Of a DNA stretch of 64,000 nucleotides, positions 34,108 through 42,040 are shown in pieces (position 1 is the first letter of the stretch; each line of letters starts with the position of its first letter). The stretch lies in NCBI GenBank assembly GCA_965219515.1, contig OZ244776.1:434001-498000 (forward strand). The letters run 5' to 3'. The notes beneath the pieces are model-generated. The model was given only the letters and a program-made list of their open reading frames with translations. It searched no databases and was not told where the DNA came from. The stretch is from Ilyomonas sp965219515. Lineage in GTDB: Bacteria > Bacteroidota > Bacteroidia > Chitinophagales > Chitinophagaceae. The position numbers were made by a program, and so were the translations under genes.

Positions 34108-35364
34108 TTATTCAAAATCGTCGTACAACAAATATTTCTTCCTGATTTTTTTAAATGCCTCAAGTTGCGGCTGCCAGCTTTTGCGTATGGCTTCTTCTGT
34201 GGCTCCGCTTTTCAACTGCCTCATCAGTGCATCGCTTCCCGCCAGTTTGTTGAAGAAATAATTCTCAGGTTTGTCTGTTTTCGGCGCAATAAAAAAACTG
34301 TCTTTATCGGGAAACAAATAATAAGCTTGTATCAGCCACTGCAATTGCAAGCGTGGCATGGTTTCCCTACGGGTGATATCCCATCCAAAGCATTGTTTGT
34401 TTTTCCATTTTGGTTCCAACGCGCCTTCGCTGGGTTGCGGGGTAAAGGCATATAAGGTGCGGGGCAAAGAAGGATGACCGAAAATGGTAAACGGATGCGC
34501 CGTGCCGCGACCCTCGCTAAGCGTTGTGCCTTCAAAAAAACAGGTGGACGGATACCAGTACACCGCAGTCATATCCGGCAGGTTGGGCGAAGGTTTTACC
34601 GGCAGCTCATACCGGCTTCGATGCGTATAGTTTTCGCATTTGATAATTAAAAAATGAAACGGCGTATCAACAGAGTTTTCTGCCGGTATTTTAAATTCAT
34701 CATATTTTTTATTTGCCGCATCAGTTGATAGCCAATGCTCACCGGCAATCATCATGGCATATTCGCCAATGGTCATGCCATATACAACCGGAACGGGCTG
34801 CATTCCCACAAAGCTTTGGTAACTACGACTTAGCACAGGTCCGTCAACATAAAAGCCATTCGGGTTCGGGCGATCCAATATCAGCAAAGGCTTGCCGTTT
34901 TCAAACGCGGCCTCCATAACATATTGCAGCGAAGCAATATAGGTATAGAAGCGAACGCCGACGTCCTGAATATCAAAAAGCAGCACATCCACATCCCGCA
35001 GATCATCTGCGGTGGGCTTATTCTTTTTTCCGTATAAAGAAATAATCGGAATACCGGTTTGTTTGTCTGTATTGTTTCCAATTCCGGCACCTGCATCGGC
35101 ATTGCCCCGGAAACCATGCTCGGGCGCGAAAATTTTTACTACGTTCACGCCAAGTTTCCGCAAGGTATCTACCAGATGTTCATTCCCGATAACGGAAGTG
35201 TGATTGGCAAAAACACCAACCTTTTTATCTTTTAAGAATGGCAAATAAGCAGACAGACGATAAGCGCCGGGCAATACAGGCGTATCTTTTGCCATGATAT
35301 TTTTTTTCTGCGCCCGGCAGACAAAACAAGCGATACAAAAAAATAATAACATAACAGGCTTCAT
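34108..35364 (-). CDS. DUF1343 protein, NamZ-like exo-N-acetylmuramidase
   Basis: From ATG 35364 the protein has 418 residues with signal peptide MKPVMLLFFCIACFVCRA. DUF1343 hallmarks are KKVGVFANHTSVIGNEHLVDTL, IFAPEHGFRGNADAGAGI, GIPIISLYG, DVDVLLFDIQDVGVRFYTYI, LILDRPNPNGFYVDGP and the FFEGTTLSEGRGTAHPFTIFG segment. NamZ enzymes remove terminal MurNAc from peptidoglycan fragments for recycling, and characterised members come from Bacteroidota. Extension to 35466 overlaps the FKBP gene on the other strand and adds no signal sequence, so it is rejected. Confidence 0.88.
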   Translation of the reverse strand: MKPVMLLFFCIACFVCRAQKKNIMAKDTPVLPGAYRLSAYLPFLKDKKVGVFANHTSVIGNEHLVDTLRKLGVNVVKIFAPEHGFRGNADAGAGIGNNTDKQTGIPIISLYGKKNKPTADDLRDVDVLLFDIQDVGVRFYTYIASLQYVMEAAFENGKPLLILDRPNPNGFYVDGPVLSRSYQSFVGMQPVPVVYGMTIGEYAMMIAGEHWLSTDAANKKYDEFKIPAENSVDTPFHFLIIKCENYTHRSRYELPVKPSPNLPDMTAVYWYPSTCFFEGTTLSEGRGTAHPFTIFGHPSLPRTLYAFTPQPSEGALEPKWKNKQCFGWDITRRETMPRLQLQWLIQAYYLFPDKDSFFIAPKTDKPENYFFNKLAGSDALMRQLKSGATEEAIRKSWQPQLEAFKKIRKKYLLYDDFE

Positions 35365-35440
35365 AGAAAATAGAGGCAATTTATATGGTGAATGTAAATG
35401 AATTACCTTTCGCGGCTTAAAAATATAAAACTGAAAGATT

Positions 35441-35896
35441 ATGGCAGTTAAAAACGGCGATACCATTAAAATTCATTATAAAGGAAGATTAGACGATGGT
35501 ACGGTATTCGACAGCAGCGAAGGACGTGCGCCACTGGAATTTACGGTAGGCGGTGGCATGGTGATTCCCGGTTTTGATGCCGGTGTAAAAGACATGACCA
35601 TAGGCGATAAAAAAACCATTCATATTCCGGCTGCCGAAGCGTATGGCGAGAAGCAGGACAACCTGGTAATGGAATTTCCGAAAGATCAGTTTCCACCCGA
35701 TATGAAACCCGAACCGGGCATGCAGTTGAATATGAGCAGCAATACCGGGCAGGTAATGCCCGTGATAATTACCGAAGTAAAAGATGATACTGTTATGCTG
35801 GATGCCAATCATCAATTGGCGGGCAAAGATTTGATTTTTGATCTTGAACTGATGGAAATAAACGGCAACGGCAAATCGAAAATCATTATGCCGTAA
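35441..35896 (+). CDS. SlyD-type FKBP peptidyl-prolyl isomerase
   Basis: A 151-residue cytosolic isomerase. The FKBP half-domain starts KNGDTIKIHYKGRLDDGTVFDSSEG, then PLEFTVGGGMVIPGFDAGVKDM. The insert-in-flap chaperone domain occupies about residues 70-120. DANHQLAGKDLIFDLELMEI is the SlyD closing motif. The histidine-rich metal tail of the E. coli protein is absent. It acts on prolyl bonds in folding proteins. It is followed by a clear terminator and transcribed divergently from the NamZ gene. Confidence 0.92.
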   Translation: MAVKNGDTIKIHYKGRLDDGTVFDSSEGRAPLEFTVGGGMVIPGFDAGVKDMTIGDKKTIHIPAAEAYGEKQDNLVMEFPKDQFPPDMKPEPGMQLNMSSNTGQVMPVIITEVKDDTVMLDANHQLAGKDLIFDLELMEINGNGKSKIIMP

Positions 35897-35913
35897 CTGT
35901 CTGTTATCTCAGA

Positions 35914-35950
35914 TTAAAAAAAGCCGGATTATATATCATCCGGTTTTTTT
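35914..35950 (+). terminator. Rho-independent terminator after the FKBP gene
   Basis: A-tract plus CCGGAT and ATCCGG arms around an 8-nt AT loop, ending in seven T's (35944-35950). The symmetrical A and T tracts would allow it to work from either side. Confidence 0.78.
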
Positions 35951-35977
35951 GGTGTGTGAAAGAGTTTGATGAATAAT

Positions 35978-36054
35978 GTGAAATGAGTATCATGTCAATC
36001 GTGAAATGTAACGGCAAACGAAAAAGCTCACATTTCATTTTTCATGTTTCACCT
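35978..36054. repeat. Inverted pair of GTGAAAT-type heptad arrays
   Basis: GTGAAAT, GAGTATC, ATGTCAA, TCGTGAA and ATGTAAC (35978-36012) face CTCACAT, TTCATTT, TTCATGT and TTCACCT (36027-36054), which on the other strand read AGGTGAA, ACATGAA, AAATGAA and ATGTGAG. The 7-nt period and opposed orientation parallel the pair at 28421-28499. Confidence 0.7.
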
Positions 36055-36129
36055 GAACAGCCGGCATTGTTTAGTTGATGTAACAACACATTTAAAAAAA
36101 TACATACAAACGTTATAATAAAAGCAACA

Positions 36130-37032
36130 TTATATGGTTGTTGTTCCGCCGGTAACCTGAATGGTTGATGCCGTCATGTAGCTCGAATCCTGCGACGCCA
36201 GCAACACATAAGCAGGCGCCAGTTCTACCGGTTGTCCGGCTCTTTTTAAAGGCACATGCTCACCAAATTTTTCTACCTGTTCTGCCGGCATGGTGGAAGG
36301 AATCAGGGGCGTCCAAACCGGGCCAGGTGCTACACAATTTACCCGGATTCCTTTTTCCGCCCACAATTGCGCCAGGCTGGCCGTAAAGTTTTGAATGGCT
36401 CCTTTGGTAGCTGCGTAGGCAGAAATAATCGGTTTCGGCTGATACGCATTTACCGATGTGGTATTAATTACCGTACTGCCGGGTTTAAGATGAGGCTCAG
36501 CCGCTTTGCACAGGTAAAACATGGCGAAAATATTAGTCCGGAAGGTGCGATCCAGTTCTTCAGCAGTTAGTTCCTGCAGCGACTCGTGCGACATCTGAAA
36601 AGCGGCATTGTTTACCAGTATATCAACGCCTCCCAATTCATTCACCGCTTTTTCTATTATCATTTTGCAATGTTGCTCATCCTGAATATCACCTGGCACC
36701 AGCACCGCTGTTCTACCGGCCTGTTCTATATAAGTTGCCGTTTCCTGCGCGTCTTTTTCCTCGTTGAGATAGGAAATAAGTACGTCGGCGCCTTCACGCG
36801 CAAAAGCAATGGCTACCGCCCGCCCAATGCCCGAATCGCCGCCGGTTATGATTGCTTTTCGTCCCGTTAACTTGCCCGACCCTTTGTAAGAAGTTTCTCC
36901 GTGATCCGCTTTCGGATTCATGTCTGTCTCATCGCCGGGCGGCGCTTGTTTTTTGGTGTGATAAGGCGGTTTCGGATACTGATCAAGCGGATTTTGCAAT
37001 ATGCTGCCGGGTATGTTTTCTGCGATAGCCAT
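36130..37032 (-). CDS. SDR family oxidoreductase (YghA-like)
   Basis: A 300-residue short-chain dehydrogenase of the extended-N-terminus type. It opens with a proline-rich 45-residue leader (PYHTKKQAPPGDETDMNPKADHGETSYKGSG), followed by the Rossmann motif IITGGDSGIGRAVAIAFAREGADV, the NNAAF strand, catalytic Ser-Tyr-Lys as INTTSVN and YAATK, and the C-terminal RVNCVAPGPVWTPLIPS. YghA-like SDRs are NADP-dependent reductases often linked to general stress, and their substrates vary. It stands alone. Confidence 0.9.
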   Translation of the reverse strand: MAIAENIPGSILQNPLDQYPKPPYHTKKQAPPGDETDMNPKADHGETSYKGSGKLTGRKAIITGGDSGIGRAVAIAFAREGADVLISYLNEEKDAQETATYIEQAGRTAVLVPGDIQDEQHCKMIIEKAVNELGGVDILVNNAAFQMSHESLQELTAEELDRTFRTNIFAMFYLCKAAEPHLKPGSTVINTTSVNAYQPKPIISAYAATKGAIQNFTASLAQLWAEKGIRVNCVAPGPVWTPLIPSTMPAEQVEKFGEHVPLKRAGQPVELAPAYVLLASQDSSYMTASTIQVTGGTTTI

Positions 37033-37731
37033 AATATTTTTAATTTATGAAAAGCAGGGGTTCATATATTATGCCATGGTTGTGAATAACTGTTCGATGT
37101 TGAGATGGTGTGATAAGGTGATGGAGTGATGGAGGTGCGTGGTTACATAAATATTTTTACACGATAACAATTTTGGATGGTGAACACGCTACAACTGTTT
37201 GAGAGACTAATCCTGAAGGGATTTATTATTTATGGTAAAAGATTACATCTCAACAATACGATTCCGCAGAGGTTGAATGCTTGTGTGTAATCTGGGTTCT
37301 GAAAACATGCGAACCCGATGGATTTTCTTTTGTTTATTGTATCCATTTAAAACTACTTCCGAATATCTACGATAGCTCTACCAAACAGAATCACAATTTA
37401 TTTAGGCAATCATGTATGTAGCATGCGTAGATTATCAGTTGCAACAGTCATATTTTGGCAGATGACAAAAAGAAAAAGTCAAAAGTTTCAGTTTAAACTG
37501 AACAGTGAAAGGTGATAATTGTAAACAAATTATTAAAAAGAATACAATCGGGATGGTTTCGCCGAAATAAAAAAGCTGTCTCACAATGTGCCAAAAAAGC
37601 CCTTGTTAAAACAGAATTCAATCAAGGTTATTTTAATCTCCCTTTCATTTTTTAAGGAGCTCTTAATAATGAAACAGGATGAAAACTGCATTTAACCTCT
37701 ATATTTGCCGCACCTTTTTGAAAATCATCTG
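37033..37731. other. Long intergenic region upstream of the exopolysaccharide locus
   Basis: About 700 bp without a gene. It contains a degenerate palindrome-rich stretch (about 37195-37290) with AATCC-TGAAG-GGATT and ATTCCGCAGAGG, which recalls Bacteroidota REP-like elements, and some GTGAAAGGTG-type heptad remnants near 37120-37135 and 37503-37520. The right end holds the TATATTTG promoter box of the locus. No tRNA or small ORF with good support was seen. Confidence 0.5.
37700..37707 (+). promoter_or_regulatory. Promoter -7 element (TATATTTG) of the exopolysaccharide locus
   Basis: An exact TAnnTTTG match ends 24 nt before ATG 37732. It overlaps the alternative TTG start at 37705, which is therefore unlikely. 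It is the only such box before a run of more than 20 co-directional genes. Confidence 0.5.
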
Positions 37732-38523
37732 ATGTACAAAAACGCAACCGGTTATCCATATTATATCGTCTTTCTATCATTCACATTGTTTTTTGGCTCC
37801 TGTGTTACACATAAAGCGGTTCCTTATTTTGCCGATTTTTCCGACACGGCAAAATCAATCAACATGAAAACCGTGGTGTACAAAAGCCCGGTAATTCAGC
37901 CGGATGATATATTGTTAATAACCATCGCAACGTTGGATAACGGGTTGGTAGCATCGGTAAACACCACCAACAGCATCAATGCCAGCGCACAGCCCGTCAG
38001 CGGGTATAAAGTAGATGCCAACGGGGCGGTAGAATTGCCGTTTGTGGGCAGCATGAAGCTTGGCGGATTAACCACCACAGAAGCGCAGGATACCATTAAA
38101 GCGGCCGCCAACAAATTATTCAACAGCCCCATCGTAAGTGTGCGGTATGCCAATTTTAAAATTACGGTGTTAGGCGAAGTGGGCAGACCCGGCAGTTTTG
38201 TGATGCCCAATGAGAAAGTTACGTTGTTCGATGCGTTGGGCACGGCCGGCGACCTGACTGATTTTGCCAAAACCAATTCTATTTTATTGGTCAGAGACAG
38301 CACCGGCGAAAACAAGCAACTGGTAAGGCTTGACATTAACTCAAAGAGCATCATCAATTCGCCTTACTATTTTTTAAGACCCAACGATATGTTGTACGTC
38401 GAACCAACAAAAGATAAACTAATCAATACGGCCGAAGCAAGCGCACAACGACAGCGCATATCGTTGATTACATCCGGTATCGCCGTTCTTTCCACCATCA
38501 TTGTATTAATCACCCGTTTGTAA
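37732..38523 (+). CDS. Polysaccharide export outer-membrane lipoprotein (Wza-like)
   Basis: From ATG 37732 a protein of 263 residues begins with a lipoprotein signal (YIVFLSFTLFFGSC, lipobox cysteine near residue 24). The Poly_export domain (VIQPDDILLITIATLDN ... SGYKVDANGAVELPFVGSMKLGGLTTTEAQDTI) is followed by an SLBB-type domain (FKITVLGEVGRPGSFVMPNEKVTLFDALGTAGDLTDF). A single C-terminal hydrophobic helix (ISLITSGIAVLSTIIVLITRL) spans a membrane. It is predicted to form the outer-membrane exit pore for the polysaccharide. The Wzc gene follows after 3 bp, so the two are cotranscribed. Confidence 0.9.
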   Translation: MYKNATGYPYYIVFLSFTLFFGSCVTHKAVPYFADFSDTAKSINMKTVVYKSPVIQPDDILLITIATLDNGLVASVNTTNSINASAQPVSGYKVDANGAVELPFVGSMKLGGLTTTEAQDTIKAAANKLFNSPIVSVRYANFKITVLGEVGRPGSFVMPNEKVTLFDALGTAGDLTDFAKTNSILLVRDSTGENKQLVRLDINSKSIINSPYYFLRPNDMLYVEPTKDKLINTAEASAQRQRISLITSGIAVLSTIIVLITRL

Positions 38524-38526
38524 TTT

Positions 38527-40914
38527 ATGGCAGCCGATTCAGCACCAACATCACTGCGAGCCGCGGAACCGGCGCAAAGCCTGTTTGATTTTAAAAAAAT
38601 CTTCCGGCGGGCGCTCAAATTCTGGTATCTGTATGTGTTGTCATTATTGATTTGTGTGGGCTACGCCTGGTTTAAAGTGCATTATGCCACTCCGATGTAT
38701 AAGGTTTATGCACAGGTAATGGTGCAGGACAATAAAAGCTCCGGTGGCGCCCAGGCGCTTAGCGGCAATGGGATGGATTTTAGCGCGTTGTTTGGCAGCA
38801 AAATCAACCTGCAAAACGAAATCGCCATTCTGCAGACCAAAGATATTTGCCGGAAAGTGGTTGACGCCCAGCAACTCTATATTTCTTATTACGACCAGGG
38901 AGATATCCGCGCCGTAGAATTGTATGACGGCTGTCCGTTTCAGATATTGTATTCTGCCGATAACGATACCATCCGGCCGTTAACCATGCACATTACCTTT
39001 GACGGAACCGGTTTAAACGTTATTAAAATTGGCATTGGTAAAAAGACAATACCCTGGCATTTTTTTGATACGCTGCACTACAACCAGGGGTCTTATTACT
39101 TTGTAAAAAAGGTGCCTCAGTTAAATCCCAAGGCGAAATACATGGTAATGATTCAAAATCCGGATGCGGCGGCGGGCAATATCTCAGGCAATCTGGGTGC
39201 CGGTTTGTTGGGAACACGAAGCAGCATCCTAAGTCTGAGTTACAACACCAATATACCCCGAAAAGGTGAGAATGTATTAGGCGGCATCATTCAAGCGTAT
39301 GCAAACAGAACCTTAGATAATAAAAACGATGTATCTGACAGTACCATTCAGTTTATCAACCGGCGTATCGCCCTGGTAGGCGATGATCTTACCAGCATCG
39401 AAAATACCATTCAGACTTTTAAGGAGCAGAATAAAATCGCCAACCTCAATACGCAATCCGGATTGCTTATTTCTAACGGAAATACCTATTTTCAACAGCT
39501 TAACCAGTTAGAAGTACAATTGCAGGTAATGGCCACCATGCTGTCGTACATTCAGGATGACACCAATAACAGCCGCCCCATTCCCGCTTTGCTCAATGGA
39601 GACGCAACATTCGGTGGTCTTGTCAGCAGCTACAATACGGCGCAGGTGCAACGGGATAAAATATTGCTGACCCTGAAAAACGACAACCCCATTGTCGCGA
39701 ACCTGAATATGCAGATAGCCGGGCTGCGCAGCGATATGATCAAAAGCCTGCAAAGCCAGCAAAAAGCATTAACCATCAGTAAGAACGATCTGGTGCGCCA
39801 GAACGAACGGGTAAATAGCCTGATTGAAAAAATACCATCGCAGGAGCGGCAGTTTTTAGATTACAGCCGCGAGCAGGATCTGCGGCAGAATTTGTTTTTG
39901 TTTTTATTACAGAAACGTGAAGAGATTGCCATTGCCAAAGCTTCCAACGCCTCCAATGCTTCCATTATTTCGGCGCCAAGGGCAAGCGGTGTTCCCTACC
40001 AACCAGTAAGCACGACGGCTTATACGGTAAGCATCCTCCTGGGATTGCTATTGCCAACCACTTTTATTGTTGTATCGCTTTTGCTGAACAATAAAATTAC
40101 AAGCCGCGAAGACATTACTGGCGCCACACCCGCCACACTGCTTTCCGAAATTGGTCATGCCAAGAAAGAAGGCCTGATTGATCTGGCAGAAGAAGGTCGG
40201 TCCATGATGGCGGAACAATTTCGCATTTTCAGAACCAACATGGATTTCGCTTTGTCGGGCGCAAAAAATCCGGTCATCCTGGTTACATCCACCATGAGCG
40301 GGGAAGGCAAATCTTTTATCGCCGCCAACCTGGGTCAGATTTATGCCATCAGCGGCAAACGGGTGTTGCTGATGGAGCTTGACCTTCGCAAACCTAAGCT
40401 TAGTCAGTCGCTCGGTGTTGCAAACGAAAGAGGATTCAGTAATTACATCGTGTCAGACAGTCCGGTAGGTTCGTTTATTCAGCAGGTGCCAACTGTGCCA
40501 GACAATCTTTTTATTTTACCAGCCGGTCCTGTGCCGCCCAATCCTGCCGAATTGTTGCTGTCGGATAAAACGACCGGCATGATGGAAGAATTAAAAAAGC
40601 TGTTTGATATTATCATCATTGACACCGCCCCCATCGGCGCGGTTACTGATGCGCAGATATTATCGGCTTATGCAACCGTTTCGCTGTACATATTACGGCA
40701 AAACTATACCACCAAAAACAGTTTTTCTATCATCAACGACTTATTGCTGAACAATAAAATACAGCCTCTTTATCTGATTATGAACGATATAGCCGGCGGC
40801 TCTTCTTACCGGTATGGCTACGGATACGGGTATGGCTATGGTTACAAAAGCTATGGTTACGGATATTACGACAATGAAAAAAGGGAACATAAGTGGTGGC
40901 AAAGGAAGAAGTGA
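38527..40914 (+). CDS. Polysaccharide co-polymerase / tyrosine autokinase (Wzc-like)
   Basis: A 795-residue inner-membrane protein. A first helix (FWYLYVLSLLICVGYAWF) precedes the Wzz periplasmic domain (about 60-490, coiled-coil rich) and a second helix (VSILLGLLLPTTFIVVSLLL). The cytoplasmic BY-kinase has Walker A STMSGEGKSF (about residue 592), Walker A' LLMELDLRKPKL and Walker B IIIIDTAPIGAVTD. The tail is a tyrosine cluster (YRYGYGYGYGYGYKSYGYGYY), the usual autophosphorylation site. Wzc controls chain length and couples polymerisation to export through the Wza-like pore encoded just upstream. The fusion of both Wzz and kinase parts in one chain is the proteobacterial-type arrangement. 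Confidence 0.93.
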   Translation: MAADSAPTSLRAAEPAQSLFDFKKIFRRALKFWYLYVLSLLICVGYAWFKVHYATPMYKVYAQVMVQDNKSSGGAQALSGNGMDFSALFGSKINLQNEIAILQTKDICRKVVDAQQLYISYYDQGDIRAVELYDGCPFQILYSADNDTIRPLTMHITFDGTGLNVIKIGIGKKTIPWHFFDTLHYNQGSYYFVKKVPQLNPKAKYMVMIQNPDAAAGNISGNLGAGLLGTRSSILSLSYNTNIPRKGENVLGGIIQAYANRTLDNKNDVSDSTIQFINRRIALVGDDLTSIENTIQTFKEQNKIANLNTQSGLLISNGNTYFQQLNQLEVQLQVMATMLSYIQDDTNNSRPIPALLNGDATFGGLVSSYNTAQVQRDKILLTLKNDNPIVANLNMQIAGLRSDMIKSLQSQQKALTISKNDLVRQNERVNSLIEKIPSQERQFLDYSREQDLRQNLFLFLLQKREEIAIAKASNASNASIISAPRASGVPYQPVSTTAYTVSILLGLLLPTTFIVVSLLLNNKITSREDITGATPATLLSEIGHAKKEGLIDLAEEGRSMMAEQFRIFRTNMDFALSGAKNPVILVTSTMSGEGKSFIAANLGQIYAISGKRVLLMELDLRKPKLSQSLGVANERGFSNYIVSDSPVGSFIQQVPTVPDNLFILPAGPVPPNPAELLLSDKTTGMMEELKKLFDIIIIDTAPIGAVTDAQILSAYATVSLYILRQNYTTKNSFSIINDLLLNNKIQPLYLIMNDIAGGSSYRYGYGYGYGYGYKSYGYGYYDNEKREHKWWQRKK

Positions 40915-40920
40915 GGAAAA

Positions 40921-41013
40921 TTATGAGTTATGAATTATGAATTATGAATGAGGAATACGCTTAAAGCTAATAGCTGAAAGCTGATAGCTTACTGCTGATA
41001 GCCGAAAGCTTTA
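40921..41013. repeat. Two heptanucleotide arrays (TTATGAA type, then AGCTGAW type)
   Basis: TTATGAG and three TTATGAA units cover 40921-40948. After a 16-nt spacer, AGCTAAT, AGCTGAA, AGCTGAT, AGCTTAC, TGCTGAT, AGCCGAA and AGCTTTA run head to tail over 40965-41013. Both classes met elsewhere in the window occur here side by side, between the wzc-like and wzm-like genes. Confidence 0.85.
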
Positions 41014-41021
41014 AAACAACA

Positions 41022-41900
41022 ATGAATGAAAATATGAGTCAGGACGCAACGACGGTTAATCAATGGGATACACAGATACGACCCCAAAACAAGCTGTTCG
41101 ATTTAAGGCTGCGCGATGTATGGAACTACCGCGACCTGATGCTGCTGTTTGTGCGCCGTGATTTTGTGGCGCAGTACAAGCAAACGGTGTTGGGGCCGGT
41201 GTGGCATTTTATTCAGCCGCTTCTCACTTCCCTTATGTTTCTGGTGGTATTCAGCAAAATCGCGCGGATTCCGACCGATGGCGTTGACCCCATTGTGTTT
41301 TACATGGCGGGCAATATCATCTGGAATTATTTTTCCACCTGCCTTACCAGCACGGCAAATACATTTACGGCCAATGCTTCTATTTTCGGAAAAGTGTATT
41401 TTCCCAGACTGGTGATTCCGCTTTCCATTGTGATGTCGAACATGGTGAAATTCGGCATCCAGTTGTTGCTGCTGATCGGCACCATGATTTATTCATATCT
41501 CGCGCATGGCTACCCGGTACATATTACCTGGACGTGGCTGTTCATTCCGTTTCTCGTTATCATGATGGCGGGCATTGGGTTGGGTGCGGGCATCATCATT
41601 TCCTCGCTCACCACCAAATACCGCGATTTTACGGTGCTCATTACGTTTGCCGTGCAATTGATGATGTACATCACGCCCATCATTTATCCGCTGTCTTTTC
41701 TACAGGCAAAGTCGTATGGAAATATTGTAAAGTACAATCCGCTGACGTATGTAGTGGAAGCGTTTAAATACTGCGTATTGGGTCAGGGAACGGTTACGGC
41801 AAATGGCATTTTGTACAGCGTTATTTGCATGTTTGTATTGCTGTTTGCCGGCACGCTTATTTTTACCAAGGTGGAAAAAACGTTTATGGATACGGTGTAG
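41022..41900 (+). CDS. Polysaccharide ABC transporter permease (Wzm-like)
   Basis: A 292-residue ABC-2 type permease. The family opening LFDLRLRDVWNYRDLMLLFVRRDFVAQYKQTVLGPVWHFIQPL is followed by about six membrane helices (LLTSLMFLVVFSKIA, PIVFYMAGNIIWNYFSTCL, LFIPFLVIMMAGIGLGAGIIIS, FAVQLMMYITPIIYPLSFL and SVICMFVLLFAGTLIF). It pairs with the ATPase gene 140 bp downstream and would flip a lipid-linked glycan across the inner membrane. ATG 41034 (five codons in) is an alternative start. Heptad repeats lie on both sides. Confidence 0.92.
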   Translation: MNENMSQDATTVNQWDTQIRPQNKLFDLRLRDVWNYRDLMLLFVRRDFVAQYKQTVLGPVWHFIQPLLTSLMFLVVFSKIARIPTDGVDPIVFYMAGNIIWNYFSTCLTSTANTFTANASIFGKVYFPRLVIPLSIVMSNMVKFGIQLLLLIGTMIYSYLAHGYPVHITWTWLFIPFLVIMMAGIGLGAGIIISSLTTKYRDFTVLITFAVQLMMYITPIIYPLSFLQAKSYGNIVKYNPLTYVVEAFKYCVLGQGTVTANGILYSVICMFVLLFAGTLIFTKVEKTFMDTV

Positions 41901-41918
41901 GGCTTTAAGAGATCAGCC

Positions 41919-41946
41919 GTCAGATAGGGGGCGTCAGATAGGGGGC
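41919..41946. repeat. 14-bp direct tandem duplication (2 x 7 nt)
   Basis: GTCAGATAGGGGGC is present twice in direct tandem (41919-41932 and 41933-41946). It is preceded by ATCAGCC and followed by GTGAGGT, giving a 14-nt repeat that fits the 7-nt repeat family. Confidence 0.75.
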
Positions 41947-42010
41947 GTGAGGTAAAAGAAGATTTGGTTATTATTATTCGTTTAGATATAATAAAAGTGT
42001 TGACAATACA

Positions 42011-42031
42011 TAATTCATCATTTATAATTTA
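42011..42031. repeat. Short heptad array (TAATTCA type)
   Basis: TAATTCA, TCATTTA and TAATTTA, three head-to-tail 7-nt units, immediately upstream of the Wzt-like gene. They read as TTATGAA-type units on the other strand. Confidence 0.5.
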
Positions 42032-42040
42032 AAAATAACT

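Noticed and set aside
40921..41013. CRISPR-like array
   Set aside because: The repeats are 7-nt units without spacers, and no cas gene is nearby.
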